64,000 bases of DNA from an uncultured Bacteroides sp. (GTDB lineage: Bacteria > Bacteroidota > Bacteroidia > Bacteroidales > Bacteroidaceae). Position numbers and translations under genes: made by a program. The stretch's first letter is position 1. Each line of letters opens with the position of its first letter. Positions 17,966-27,259 of this stretch are shown piece by piece. Location: the NCBI GenBank assembly GCA_937890825.1, contig CALADS010000089.1, positions 108,340 through 172,339 of the forward strand, in the 5' to 3' direction. The notes beneath the pieces were generated by a model, which saw only the letters and a list, made by a program, of their open reading frames with translations, was not told the DNA's origin and searched no databases.

Positions 17966-18616
17966 ATGAAAAGACTAGTAATATTTGATTTGGATGGAAC
18001 TTTGCTGAATACCATTACCGATTTGGCACAGAGTACAAATTATGCCTTACAGAAATTAGGATACCCTATACACCGTGTAGAAGCTTACAACTTTATGGTG
18101 GGCAATGGTATAAATAAACTTTTTGAACGTGCTTTGCCAGAAGGAGAAAAAAGTGAAGAAAATGTGCTCCGCATGCGGGCAGAGTTTATCCCCTTCTACA
18201 ACCTGCATAATGCCGATAAGAGTTGTCCTTATCCAGGCATTACAGAACTTCTGGAAAAACTGCAAAATAGAGGTGTACAGTTGGCCATAGCCTCCAATAA
18301 ATACCAGTCGGCCACTGAAAAACTTGCGGCACATTATTTCCCCAATATCCGTTTTGCTGCAGTATTCGGACAGCGGGATGGCATACATACTAAACCTGAC
18401 CCTACCATCGTAAACGACATTCTATCCATTACCCATACTAAGCGTGAAGAAGTACTTTATGTGGGTGACTCTGGTGTTGACATGCAAACTGCCATCAATG
18501 CCGGTGTCACAGCTTGTGGCGTGCTTTGGGGGTTCCGCCCTCAAAGCGAATTGGAAGGTTTTAAGCCTGCACATCTGGTAAAGGAAGCTAAGCAAATACT
18601 TTCTCTAATTGATTAA
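17966..18616 (+). CDS. HAD phosphatase, phosphoglycolate phosphatase-like
   Basis: A 216-residue HAD subfamily IA phosphatase. Motif I is DLDGTLLNT at residues 8-16, motif II is ASNK near 110, the lysine of motif III is in TKPDP near 147, and motif IV is VGDSGVDMQ near 170. A helical C1 cap lies between residues 17 and 85. The overall look is that of Gph/PgmB-type enzymes, so phosphoglycolate or a sugar phosphate is the likely substrate. It separates the GH28 operon from the SusCD operon and appears unrelated to pectin use. A strong terminator follows. Confidence 0.88.
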   Translation: MKRLVIFDLDGTLLNTITDLAQSTNYALQKLGYPIHRVEAYNFMVGNGINKLFERALPEGEKSEENVLRMRAEFIPFYNLHNADKSCPYPGITELLEKLQNRGVQLAIASNKYQSATEKLAAHYFPNIRFAAVFGQRDGIHTKPDPTIVNDILSITHTKREEVLYVGDSGVDMQTAINAGVTACGVLWGFRPQSELEGFKPAHLVKEAKQILSLID

Positions 18617-18650
18617 AAGCCTACACATTTTTAAATCCAGGAGCATATCT

Positions 18651-18702
18651 ATAAGAACACTCCCTATCCAATAGTCCGCTATTGGTTAGGGAGTGTTCTT
18701 AT
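18651..18702 (+). terminator. Strong terminator hairpin
   Basis: A 24-bp stem, 18651-18674 with 18679-18702, has one T/T mismatch and a UCCG (UNCG-type) loop; the centre reads CCAATAG-TCCG-CTATTGG. It isolates the phosphatase gene from the susC operon. The outer A/T pairs give a short A-tract and T-rich tail on both strands, so it could work in either direction. Confidence 0.85.
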
Positions 18703-18800
18703 TACAGTATCTATAAAAGCAGTTTTACCCAAAAATACCAGCATAAAAACTAAAATTACACAACTTATATCTATTTTTTTCATATTTTCGCATCAGATAG

Positions 18801-18820
18801 TTCTGTGTTCGAACACAGAA
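18801..18820. promoter_or_regulatory. Perfect 20-bp palindrome upstream of susC
   Basis: TTCTGTGTTCGAACACAGAA is identical to its reverse complement. It lies 44 bases before the susC start, in a stretch that should be promoter or 5' leader (TATTTTCG at 18783-18790 is a one-mismatch -7 box). A regulator site, or an RNA hairpin in the leader, are the two readings. Confidence 0.6.
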
Positions 18821-18863
18821 TACCGATTAAAATTATTTTTTTAACTAATTAAATTATAAACTA

Positions 18864-21800
18864 ATGTCTAAACAAATGAAAAACATGCGCACAGCATTAC
18901 TATTTTTATTAGTAACTGCGATTTCGCTCAGCGTATCTGCGCAAAATGTGACCGTAAAAGGTATCGTGACAGACAAAACAGGGGAAACTGTAATCGGTGC
19001 CTCTGTTGTGGAAAAAGGAAACACGGGAAATGGAACCATTACCGACATCGACGGGAAATACACCCTTTCAGTTCCCTCTAATGCAACACTTGTATTTTCT
19101 TATGTAGGTATGACTACACAAGAAATTGCAGTAAAAGGACAAAACAGCATCCATGTAATCCTAAACGAAGATGCTCAGGCATTGGAAGAAGTGATAGTAA
19201 TCGGTTACGGTGCAGTAAAACGTAAAGACCTGACCGGTTCTGTAGCAACTGTAAATTCTGATGTACTGGCAGCAGTACCTGTAGCATCGGCCACAGAAGC
19301 CCTTACCGGAAAAATGGCAGGTGTACAGATTACCACAACAGAAGGTTCCCCTGATGCTGAAATGAAAATCCGCGTGCGTGGTGGAGGCTCCATTACTGGC
19401 GACAACACCCCTCTTTTCATTGTAGATGGTTTTCCTGTAGAATCTATCAGTGACATACCAGCTTCTGACATAGAAGATATGACCGTATTAAAAGATGCAT
19501 CTTCTACAGCGATTTATGGTTCACGTGGTGCAAACGGTGTAATTCTGGTAACTACCAAAAGCGGTAAGGAAGGAAAAATGAACATCAGCTATAATGCCTA
19601 CTACAGTTGGAAAAAAATAGCTAAGACACTGGATGTGCTTTCTCCAAAAGATTATGCAAAATGGCAATACGAATTGGCACAACTAAAAGGAAATGATTAT
19701 GTGAATAACTACGAAGAATTCTTTGGTAGCTATGCTGACCTGGATATGTATGATAACATTGCATATAATGATTGGCAGGATTTGACCTTCGGACGTACCG
19801 GACATACATTTAACCACAGCTTAAACATCAGTGGAGGTACAGAAAAAATAAGATATGCATTCAGCTATGCACATATGAATGACAAAGCTATCATGGAAGG
19901 TTCTAATTATAAACGTGATAACTTCAGTCTAAAGCTAAACACCAAGCCTGTGAAAAATGTAACATTGGATTTCACCGTACGCTATGCAGAAACTGACATT
20001 GCCGGTGGCGGAGCCAATGATGTAAGCAGTACTTATGATTCTGATAAACGACTGAAATATTCCGTAATATATACCCCTATCCCTATTTCTAACATGAATG
20101 CCGATGCCGGTGCAGCTGATGATGACCTAGGCAATTTGTACCACCCTCTGACATCTATCTCTGACAACGACCGCGAGCGTGAACGTAAGACACTGAACAT
20201 GGCAGGTAGCTTGGGATGGAACATATTAGACGGTTTAAAACTTAAGACAGAGTTAGGCTATGACGATTATCGCAATGCCGACCAACGATTCTGGGGGCTT
20301 ACCACCTACTATGTAAAGAACGTTCCTGCCGATGGTCTGAAAGAAATGCCTGCAGCTGAATTTGCCAATACCAGCCGTCATAAATTCCGCAATACCAATA
20401 CTATATCTTACGATTTTTCCAAACTCTTCAGTAACGAACGGCACCATTTGGACGCAATGGTGGGCCATGAATGGGTGATTACTAAATCAAAAGTCATGAC
20501 CAACACCGTACACGGATTCCCGGAATCATTTACTGCACAAGATGCTTGGCAATATTCCTCACAAGGTACACCGTTTTCTATTGATAATTTTCTGAATCCA
20601 GACGACAAATTGCTGTCCTACTTTGGCCGCGTGAATTATAACTTCGACAGCAAATATCTGATAAGCGCAACATTCAGAGCCGATGGTTCTTCCAAATTCT
20701 CAGAAGGAAACCAATGGGGATATTTCCCATCTGCAGCCATAGCCTGGCGCATTTCTTCGGAGCCTTTTATGGAAAGCACCAAAGGATGGCTTGATGACTT
20801 AAAACTTCGATTCAGCTATGGTACTGCAGGAAATAACAATATCCCTTCAGGACAGATGAACCTTACTTACGAATCGAAAGCTACCGGGTGGATTAGTGGA
20901 TATAACAGCTATTGGGCTGCTTCGAAAAATATGCCGAATCCCGACTTGAAATGGGAAACAACCATCACACGGAACGTGGGAGTAGACTTCACACTATGGG
21001 GTGGCAAACTTAATGGTACCGTAGAAGCCTATCTGAATACTACCAAGGATTTGCTTATCCAATTCCCTGTGGCCGGTACAGGATATGACTACCAATATAG
21101 AAATATGGGAGAAACAGAAAACCGAGGTATCGAAGCCAGTGTAAACTGGACCATCGTCAACAAAAAGAACTGGGGAGTAAGTCTGAGCGCTAACGTGGGA
21201 TTCAATAAAAATGAGATCAAAGACCTAGGCATCATGAATGATTTTGGTGCAGAAACGTATTGGGCTTCTTCCGAAATTGGAAACGACTTTTGGATTGCCA
21301 AGGGAGGATCTGTAGGACAAATGTACGGATTCCGCTCAGCCGGACGTTATGAAGTATCAGATTTTTCAGGCTATGATGCAGTCAAAGATGCTTGGATTCT
21401 GAAAGAAGGAATCGTTGATGCATCGGCTGTAGTAGGAAAGCTGCGTCCGGGTAGTATGAAACTGGCAAATATAGACAACAGTGATGACCATAAAGTTACT
21501 AATGCCGACCGTGAAATCATTGGTGATGCCAATCCTACTTGTAGCGGTGGTTTCTCACTCAACGCACGTGCCTATGGCTTTGACCTCAGTGCCAACTTCA
21601 ACTATAGCATTGGCAACGATGTATACAACGCCAATAAAATAGAATTCACACAAACTGGCAAGTATCAATACCGAAACATGATAGATATCATGGCAGAAGG
21701 TAACCGCTGGACAAACCTTGATGAAAACGGAAACATCTGCAACAATCCTCAAAAGCTGGCTGAAATGAATGCCAACACTACGATGTGGTCACCGCTGACC

Positions 21801-22082
21801 GACCGTATGATATTCAGCGATTGGGCTGTAGAAGATGCTTCTTTCTTACGTCTTAATACCTTGACATTGGGATATACCTTGCCCAAAACTCTCACCATGA
21901 AGGCTAAGATTCAGACGCTTCGTCTCTATGCTACAGCCTACAACGTGTTCTGTTTAACCAATTATTCAGGCTATGATCCCGAAGTGTCTAGCATACGTAA
22001 GACCAACCTGACTCCCGGAGTAGACTATTCAGCCTATCCTAAGAGCCGTCAATTTGTAATTGGAGTAAATCTTAATTTCTAA
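18864..22082 (+). CDS. susC: SusC/RagA-family TonB-dependent transporter
   Basis: A 1072-residue outer membrane importer. The signal peptide ends near VSAQ (about residue 27), followed by a carboxypeptidase-D regulatory-like domain (VTVKGIVTDKTGETVIGASV to about residue 110), a TonB-box-like stretch (LEEVIVIGYGAVKRKDLTGS), the plug (VRVRGGGSITGDNTPLFIVDGFP region to about 230), and a 22-stranded barrel ending in the aromatic IGVNLNF. It forms a lidded channel with the SusD protein encoded 23 bases downstream and, by context, imports pectin oligosaccharides. No N-terminal extension for anti-sigma factor signalling was seen, which fits control by the nearby HTCS. Confidence 0.95.
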   Translation: MSKQMKNMRTALLFLLVTAISLSVSAQNVTVKGIVTDKTGETVIGASVVEKGNTGNGTITDIDGKYTLSVPSNATLVFSYVGMTTQEIAVKGQNSIHVILNEDAQALEEVIVIGYGAVKRKDLTGSVATVNSDVLAAVPVASATEALTGKMAGVQITTTEGSPDAEMKIRVRGGGSITGDNTPLFIVDGFPVESISDIPASDIEDMTVLKDASSTAIYGSRGANGVILVTTKSGKEGKMNISYNAYYSWKKIAKTLDVLSPKDYAKWQYELAQLKGNDYVNNYEEFFGSYADLDMYDNIAYNDWQDLTFGRTGHTFNHSLNISGGTEKIRYAFSYAHMNDKAIMEGSNYKRDNFSLKLNTKPVKNVTLDFTVRYAETDIAGGGANDVSSTYDSDKRLKYSVIYTPIPISNMNADAGAADDDLGNLYHPLTSISDNDRERERKTLNMAGSLGWNILDGLKLKTELGYDDYRNADQRFWGLTTYYVKNVPADGLKEMPAAEFANTSRHKFRNTNTISYDFSKLFSNERHHLDAMVGHEWVITKSKVMTNTVHGFPESFTAQDAWQYSSQGTPFSIDNFLNPDDKLLSYFGRVNYNFDSKYLISATFRADGSSKFSEGNQWGYFPSAAIAWRISSEPFMESTKGWLDDLKLRFSYGTAGNNNIPSGQMNLTYESKATGWISGYNSYWAASKNMPNPDLKWETTITRNVGVDFTLWGGKLNGTVEAYLNTTKDLLIQFPVAGTGYDYQYRNMGETENRGIEASVNWTIVNKKNWGVSLSANVGFNKNEIKDLGIMNDFGAETYWASSEIGNDFWIAKGGSVGQMYGFRSAGRYEVSDFSGYDAVKDAWILKEGIVDASAVVGKLRPGSMKLANIDNSDDHKVTNADREIIGDANPTCSGGFSLNARAYGFDLSANFNYSIGNDVYNANKIEFTQTGKYQYRNMIDIMAEGNRWTNLDENGNICNNPQKLAEMNANTTMWSPLTDRMIFSDWAVEDASFLRLNTLTLGYTLPKTLTMKAKIQTLRLYATAYNVFCLTNYSGYDPEVSSIRKTNLTPGVDYSAYPKSRQFVIGVNLNF

Positions 22083-22105
22083 TCAACCATTAAAGAAATA
22101 TTCTT

Positions 22106-23875
22106 ATGAAAAAGTTTTTATATATATCCTTTCTAGCTTGTTCATTAGCAGGAGGTATGACTTCATGCGATTTGGATGCCCCCAGCAAATCGGGCATGGA
22201 AGAGCCTAATTTATTTAAAGTTAAAGAATTGGCAGAGGCAGCCGTAATGGGTATACACCAATCATTCGGAGAAACGAATTCCTACCGCGGACGCTACCTG
22301 CCCTACTATGGCGTCAATACGGATATTGAGTGGATCAATAACATTGATACTAAAAAACTGGCTGACGATGACAAATATGAATTAACCGGATATGCCACCC
22401 GAGCTACTAACAAACAGATGAACACCAGCAATAATGCCTGGGCTAAATTCTACGAAGGCATTGAACGAGCTAACCTCTGCATTCGGGGCATTCAGAATTA
22501 TTCAGACTTGAGCAATCCTGACTTTCAGCAATTACTCGGAGAAGCACTGACCCTACGTGCAGTCATCTATTTAGATTTAGTGAAAGGATGGGGAGATATA
22601 CCTGCCCGCTTTGAACCAAACTCGGCAGAAACAGTCTATTTGCCTCGGACAGATCGTGACGAAATCTACAAGCGATTACTCAGCGACCTGAAGACTGCAT
22701 CAGATTTAGTACCATGGCCCAATCATTCGGAAGAAACCAAAAGTACCGAACGTATCAACAAAGCTTTTATCAAAGGATTACGTGCCAGAATAGCCCTCTA
22801 TGCAGCCGGATACAGCCAACGAGCCGACGGTATCCGACGCAGTTCAGACCCTGAACTAAGCGTAGAGAACATGTACACGATAGCCCGCGATGAATGTATA
22901 GATATTATAAAGAACAGTGGCTGTCAATTAGGCTCTTTCAAAGACAATTTCTTGAAACTCTGTAAAGACGACACACAAGCCGGTGGTGAATCCTTGTGGG
23001 AAATTCCCTTTTCAGACGGAAGAGGACGTGTTATGTTTACACTCGGTGTACAACACAAAGCGGAAGACCAATACACCAAACAAGCTCGCGGAGGCGTAAA
23101 TGGTCCACTACCCTACTTATTCTATGACTATGACGTAGATGACATTCGCCGCGATATTACCTGTGTTCCATACCAATGGTCGGAAAAACTAATAGACGGC
23201 AAAGCCCATCAAGAACTACGAAGCGTGAAAAGCTGGTGCTTCGGAAAGCTTCGTTATGAATGGATGAACCGAATCGTAACTTCTACTAACGATGACGGCG
23301 TAAACTGGCAATATATGCGTTTGGCTGATGTCTATCTCATGGCTGCTGAAGCCATCAACGAACTGGAGGGTAATCCAAACAACGCCATACAATATCTCAG
23401 CCCCATTATAAAGCGCGCACTACCTGCAGATAAAGCCAACTCTTACCTACAGAAAGCAGGCAGCAGTCAACAGGCTTTTTTCAATGCTATCGTGGAACAA
23501 CGCGCCTTTGAGTTTGCCGGCGAGTCATTACGTAAAGCAGACCTTATCCGCTGGAATTTATTAAAAGTAAAGATGGATGAAGCAAAAACCAAAATGACAC
23601 AGCTTGCTAATCGGGAAGGGGCTTATGCAGACCTGCCAGAAAAGGTATATTACAAATTAGATAGTGATGGCGAAACCCTGTTGCTCTATGGATTCAACCA
23701 TGGCGAAACCGGAAATGCACCAGAAGGCTATGAGGAAGAGAAATGGCTCAACACTGAAAAATTACCTGCAGACCTGATTGATGCACTCTACCAAAAGAAT
23801 CCGGATGAAAACCAATACTGGCCTATTTGGCAGACTTTCATAGACAGCAGCAACGGTTCATTGTCTAATAACTAA
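22106..23875 (+). CDS. susD: SusD/RagB-family surface lipoprotein
   Basis: A 589-residue lipoprotein with lipobox MTSC (Cys about 21) that forms the lid of the SusC channel. The SusD fold is seen in the TPR-type helices: ANLCIRGIQNYSDL, LLGEALTLRAVIYLDLVKGW, RIALYAAGYSQ, YMRLADVYLMAAEAINEL, and VEQRAFEFAGESLRKADLIR. The QRAFEFAGE stretch is a strong RagB/SusD signature. It would sit on the outer surface and bind pectic oligosaccharides. Its stop is 40 bases before the third lipoprotein gene, so susC, susD and that gene are one operon. Confidence 0.95.
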   Translation: MKKFLYISFLACSLAGGMTSCDLDAPSKSGMEEPNLFKVKELAEAAVMGIHQSFGETNSYRGRYLPYYGVNTDIEWINNIDTKKLADDDKYELTGYATRATNKQMNTSNNAWAKFYEGIERANLCIRGIQNYSDLSNPDFQQLLGEALTLRAVIYLDLVKGWGDIPARFEPNSAETVYLPRTDRDEIYKRLLSDLKTASDLVPWPNHSEETKSTERINKAFIKGLRARIALYAAGYSQRADGIRRSSDPELSVENMYTIARDECIDIIKNSGCQLGSFKDNFLKLCKDDTQAGGESLWEIPFSDGRGRVMFTLGVQHKAEDQYTKQARGGVNGPLPYLFYDYDVDDIRRDITCVPYQWSEKLIDGKAHQELRSVKSWCFGKLRYEWMNRIVTSTNDDGVNWQYMRLADVYLMAAEAINELEGNPNNAIQYLSPIIKRALPADKANSYLQKAGSSQQAFFNAIVEQRAFEFAGESLRKADLIRWNLLKVKMDEAKTKMTQLANREGAYADLPEKVYYKLDSDGETLLLYGFNHGETGNAPEGYEEEKWLNTEKLPADLIDALYQKNPDENQYWPIWQTFIDSSNGSLSNN

Positions 23876-23915
23876 TCATTATACAGTATATTATCTTAAA
23901 AAAGAACGAGCAATC

Positions 23916-25538
23916 ATGAAAAATAAATTGCATACATATACATATCTGTTAGGAGTGGTTTGTACAGGCTGGGCTCTGACAACCGCTTGTGAAGACCAAA
24001 GTGAAGAAGTAACCAGCTTAGAACATAACCGGTTATTTGCCCCATTTGGTCTGGAAGCAAAAGTAAACAACACCGTCAACGTACGTCTGAGTTGGACATC
24101 AAATCCTGAAGCTTGCGGCTATCAAATAGAAATCTTTGCAGATGACAGTCTAACGTTTGCAGGCTCACCTGTACGCACCTACGAAAACATCTCTGATGAA
24201 GATATTCCATACGATATAACCGGACTGGAAGGTGATACCAAATATTCTGCCCGCTTGAAATGTATAGGCGAAAATATCAATGATTCCAAATGGACAGGTA
24301 TATTTTTCCGTACTGATGCAGAACAACTATTGAAAGAAATTGAAGAGGAACATATCAGCGCCACTACAGTTCAGCTGCATTTCGAAGCAGGAAGAACCTT
24401 CACTAAAGTACAAATAACCAGCCATGAAGAAAATGCAGAAAGTAAAGATATAGATATTACGAGCGAAGACTTACAAGCAGGTTATGTTACTATTAGCGGT
24501 TTAACTGGAAACACAACCTATACCGCTAAACTGCTCAATGGTGAGAAAAACTGCGGTTCACGCTCTTTTACCACTCTTATAGATCCTTCTACAGCCATTG
24601 TAGTAGATGAAAACAAGAATCTACAACAGGCCATTGATGAAGCCACCGATGAAAAATACACTATTTTAATTCCGGCAGGCAAAACCTTTGAAATTGAAGA
24701 GGTTACCATCAATAAGAAAGTAGAAATCATAGGAGAACGCTTCAAAAACAAACCGATTATGATAGGCAAGTTCAACCTTGGAGAAAATTCGGATGTTCTG
24801 CTGCGCAACCTCATTATGGATGGAAACAATTATGAAGTAAAGCGAATGTTTACCTATGAAGAAGGCACTGTTGCCCAAGGCATTCAAATCGAAGCCTGCG
24901 AAATCAAAGGATACAAAGAAGGGGTATTTGCCATCAATGGACCAACCATCGGAATAGAAGCGATTATCCTGAACAACAATCTGATTTACGACATCAAGTG
25001 CGACGGTGGCGATTTGCTGGACAGCCGCACAGGGGGCATACGAGCATTGACCATTACCAACAATAGCTTCTATAACTGTTCGCAAATTAAAAACCGAGAG
25101 TTCATCCGTTTGGATGGTGATGAAAATAAAAAGCCATGGATTGAAAACATCAGCGAGTACACCATCACACTGGAAAAAAACACCATTGTAGGAGCAGATT
25201 CAAAAGGGTTTAAACGATTGATGTACGTGCGCTATCCTGGAGCTACTGTAAATATGAAAAATAATCTGATAGTAAAATTCTCAGGCTATTTGAACGACCA
25301 GAAATACATTGAAAGCGATCACGTAAATTGCCATAACAACCGCTACTACGAGGCCAATAATGCCGGAGTCATTAATTACAAAATCAATGATGTACCGACA
25401 GAAGTATACCGTGATCCTAATTGTACAGACAGCAAGTTTGCTGACCCTAAATTCAAAGATGCTGCCCATGGTGACTTCACCATCACCAACGAAGATCTGA
25501 TCATCGATAAGGTGGGCGACCCACGCTGGTTACCATAA
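23916..25538 (+). CDS. SusE-position lipoprotein: FnIII repeats plus beta-helix (DUF4957/DUF5123-like)
   Basis: A 540-residue lipoprotein (lipobox TTAC, Cys about 25). Residues about 42-135 and 145-220 are two fibronectin III-like modules (VRLSWTSNPEACGYQIEIF, and ATTVQLHFEAG onward). From about residue 225 (NLQQAIDEATDEKYTILIPAG) the protein becomes a right-handed beta-helix with DVLLRNLIMDGNNYEV and LTITNNSFYNCS, resembling the DUF4957 plus DUF5123 architecture of pectin loci. The helix resembles pectate lyase-like folds but I cannot identify a catalytic calcium site, so a surface pectin-binding protein is the likelier role. A terminator follows 15 bases after the stop. Confidence 0.78.
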   Translation: MKNKLHTYTYLLGVVCTGWALTTACEDQSEEVTSLEHNRLFAPFGLEAKVNNTVNVRLSWTSNPEACGYQIEIFADDSLTFAGSPVRTYENISDEDIPYDITGLEGDTKYSARLKCIGENINDSKWTGIFFRTDAEQLLKEIEEEHISATTVQLHFEAGRTFTKVQITSHEENAESKDIDITSEDLQAGYVTISGLTGNTTYTAKLLNGEKNCGSRSFTTLIDPSTAIVVDENKNLQQAIDEATDEKYTILIPAGKTFEIEEVTINKKVEIIGERFKNKPIMIGKFNLGENSDVLLRNLIMDGNNYEVKRMFTYEEGTVAQGIQIEACEIKGYKEGVFAINGPTIGIEAIILNNNLIYDIKCDGGDLLDSRTGGIRALTITNNSFYNCSQIKNREFIRLDGDENKKPWIENISEYTITLEKNTIVGADSKGFKRLMYVRYPGATVNMKNNLIVKFSGYLNDQKYIESDHVNCHNNRYYEANNAGVINYKINDVPTEVYRDPNCTDSKFADPKFKDAAHGDFTITNEDLIIDKVGDPRWLP

Positions 25539-25553
25539 TCCATAAGCTCTCAT

Positions 25554-25604
25554 AAAAGAAAATCACTCTTGATACACCTGTTATATCAAGAGTGATTTTC
25601 TTTT
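25554..25604. terminator. Terminator of the susCD operon
   Basis: A perfect 21-bp stem pairs 25554-25574 with 25584-25604 around a 9-base loop; the inner part reads ATCACTCTTGATA. The stem ends in AAAA/TTTT, so it can act in both directions between the convergent lipoprotein and esterase genes. Confidence 0.9.
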
Positions 25605-25633
25605 ATCGCACAACCATTTGTTTTAGCAAATAT

Positions 25634-26797
25634 TTACTTTAGCCATTGACGAAAGAACATAAGCGTCTCATACTGCATTTCTTTGCTGAAAAAATGTGTG
25701 CCTTTCCACAAACGGGTAACCAATTGTTCTGACGCTTTCTGATCATCCCAAACCCTACGCATAATACGATAAGCATTCTGTACGCCTTCTATGGGAAACA
25801 ATTTATCATCCGTTCCATTAAAGAAAAGAGAAGGCTTCGGACAAGCAATACTAGCCACATGAGGATAATCCATAAAACATCGTATTCCCGGCAACAACAT
25901 AGAATAGGCAGACCCTCCCTTGGTCTGATTATTATTGAGCGTCATTAAGTATTCAGTGGTATTCATCCAACAAACAGAGGCCGATGCTTTTACAACATCG
26001 CTAAGAGATGCCAGCATCCAAGAACGATAGGCTCCCATTGAGAATCCCAGACATCCAATTCGGTCACTGTCTACAAAAGACAGAGAAGCCAGAAATTCCG
26101 CACTTCGCACATCATCCATATGAATAAAAGCACCCCATGAACTGCCCATCTGAAAAAAATTGGATGCCAAAGCTTCTTGCACAGCATAATCTGCCCCTTC
26201 CTTTCTACCACGTTCTCCCCAAAGCAAAGCATCAATTACCAACACTACATAACCGTGAGCAGCAAAGTAATCTCCAACAAACTGTCCGTCATAGTAGCGC
26301 TGCACCCAATTAGCAGCATCAGCTTCAATTACCTGGCTAACCTGAAACGGACGTACCAATTTCTCTTTTCCTATAGTAAAGTGCGCGCCATGATCATGCA
26401 ACATTACGATAGCCGGAAAAGGACCTTCTCCATGGGGTACCAAGAGATAAGCCGGGATACGGCACCAATCCGAAACATTAAACATTATTTTCCGGGCTTC
26501 ATAACCCTTACGCGCTTCCATATCCACCACTTCGCAATCATACGATTTTGGAGCTGGTTGCACCAGCCCCATACAGTCTTTCAACGTTTGTTTGGAAACC
26601 AAACGCCACCGATTAAAATCCTTTATGGAGTCACTCTCCCAAGCCAAAGGATATGTAAGTTGCTTTTTCATCTGCTTGTAAAATACAGGCATACTTTTGG
26701 TCACTTCATAGAATTCCTGGGTTGTTTGCCCTTGAAGAGTATTCCACAAAGCAGCCGACATCATTAGAATCACACAGCTAAACCTCATAATTTTCAT
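25634..26797 (-). CDS. Secreted alpha/beta-hydrolase, acetylesterase-like
   Basis: A 387-residue protein with a signal peptide (about 23 residues, ending TLQGQ). The alpha/beta-hydrolase fold shows a nucleophile elbow GFSMGAY near residue 250, an aspartate in FFNGTDDKLFP near 330 and a histidine in WKGTHFFSK near 370. The N-terminal block (YEARKIMFNVSDWCRIPAYL, VPHGEGPFPAIVMLHDHGAH) resembles the dienelactone hydrolase/acetyl xylan esterase superfamily. In this locus it most likely removes acetyl or another ester group from pectin fragments. It is transcribed alone toward the susCD operon. Exact family number not assigned. Confidence 0.75.
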   Translation of the reverse strand: MKIMRFSCVILMMSAALWNTLQGQTTQEFYEVTKSMPVFYKQMKKQLTYPLAWESDSIKDFNRWRLVSKQTLKDCMGLVQPAPKSYDCEVVDMEARKGYEARKIMFNVSDWCRIPAYLLVPHGEGPFPAIVMLHDHGAHFTIGKEKLVRPFQVSQVIEADAANWVQRYYDGQFVGDYFAAHGYVVLVIDALLWGERGRKEGADYAVQEALASNFFQMGSSWGAFIHMDDVRSAEFLASLSFVDSDRIGCLGFSMGAYRSWMLASLSDVVKASASVCWMNTTEYLMTLNNNQTKGGSAYSMLLPGIRCFMDYPHVASIACPKPSLFFNGTDDKLFPIEGVQNAYRIMRRVWDDQKASEQLVTRLWKGTHFFSKEMQYETLMFFRQWLK

Positions 26798-26865
26798 CTT
26801 AAAACCTACAAATGTTATTTATATTAAAAACCAGTTTAAATTCCATTCTGAAAACTTCACATTCA

Positions 26866-26960
26866 GCTTCTTAAGAAGTTGTTTTCGGCCTTTTTTCTGC
26901 GGTGCGCTTCGTGGCATAGCCTACTATGCTCCTCCTCATCACATCACAGGAAAATCCATA
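26866..26960. repeat. Palindrome-rich intergenic stretch, possible dispersed element
   Basis: CTTCTTAAGAAG at 26866-26877 is a perfect 12-bp palindrome. A few bases on, GCATAG-CCTA-CTATGC forms a second hairpin near 26918-26933. The whole lies in the 716-base gap between the esterase and HTCS genes and carries no credible gene. It has the look of a repetitive intergenic element, but only one copy is in this window. Confidence 0.35.
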
Positions 26961-27044
26961 AAAGGACTCTCGGCTGAAGTTGAAATTAGATTCAAATAGA
27001 CTCTTGGAAAAGAACAGGTAAAAAAACACGCCGACACCCGGATA

Positions 27045-27138
27045 AAACTATAAACGCCGACGCCGTTTATAAAAACAGCAGCGTCGTTTATAAAAACGGC
27101 ACCGCCGTTTATAAAAACGCAAGTGCCGTTTATAGTTT
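27045..27138. repeat. 21-bp tandem repeat array bounded by inverted ends
   Basis: The core (G)CCGTTTATAAAAAC begins at 27062, 27083, 27104 and, changed at its end to GCCGTTTATAGTTTG, at 27125: an exact 21-base period with variable bases between cores. The array is enclosed by AAACTATAAACG at 27045-27056 and its perfect reverse complement at 27127-27138. A 71-codon minus-strand frame crosses it, but it is only the repeat translated. Confidence 0.85.
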
Positions 27139-27172
27139 GCATACCATAGAACACACCTTTTTCCCTATTATC

Positions 27173-27259
27173 TTTCCGTTTTTCTCTTATTTTCTTTCCG
27201 TTTTTCTCTTATTTTCTTTCCGTTTTTCTCTTATTTTCTTTCCGTTTTCCTCTTATCTG
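27173..27259. repeat. 22-bp tandem repeat array
   Basis: Almost identical units of 22 bases, starting TTTCCGTTTTTCTCTTATTT, begin at 27173, 27195, 27217 and 27239 (the last with one substitution and cut short). The array is pyrimidine-only on this strand apart from single G and A positions, and lies about 300 bases before the HTCS gene. Confidence 0.9.

Noticed and set aside
26939..27154. 71-residue minus-strand open frame with repeated VFING segments
   Set aside because: It is the in-frame translation of the 21-bp DNA repeats, with no start signal or family resemblance.
27173..27259. CRISPR array reading of the 22-bp repeats
   Set aside because: The units are direct tandem copies without unique spacers, and no cas genes are nearby.
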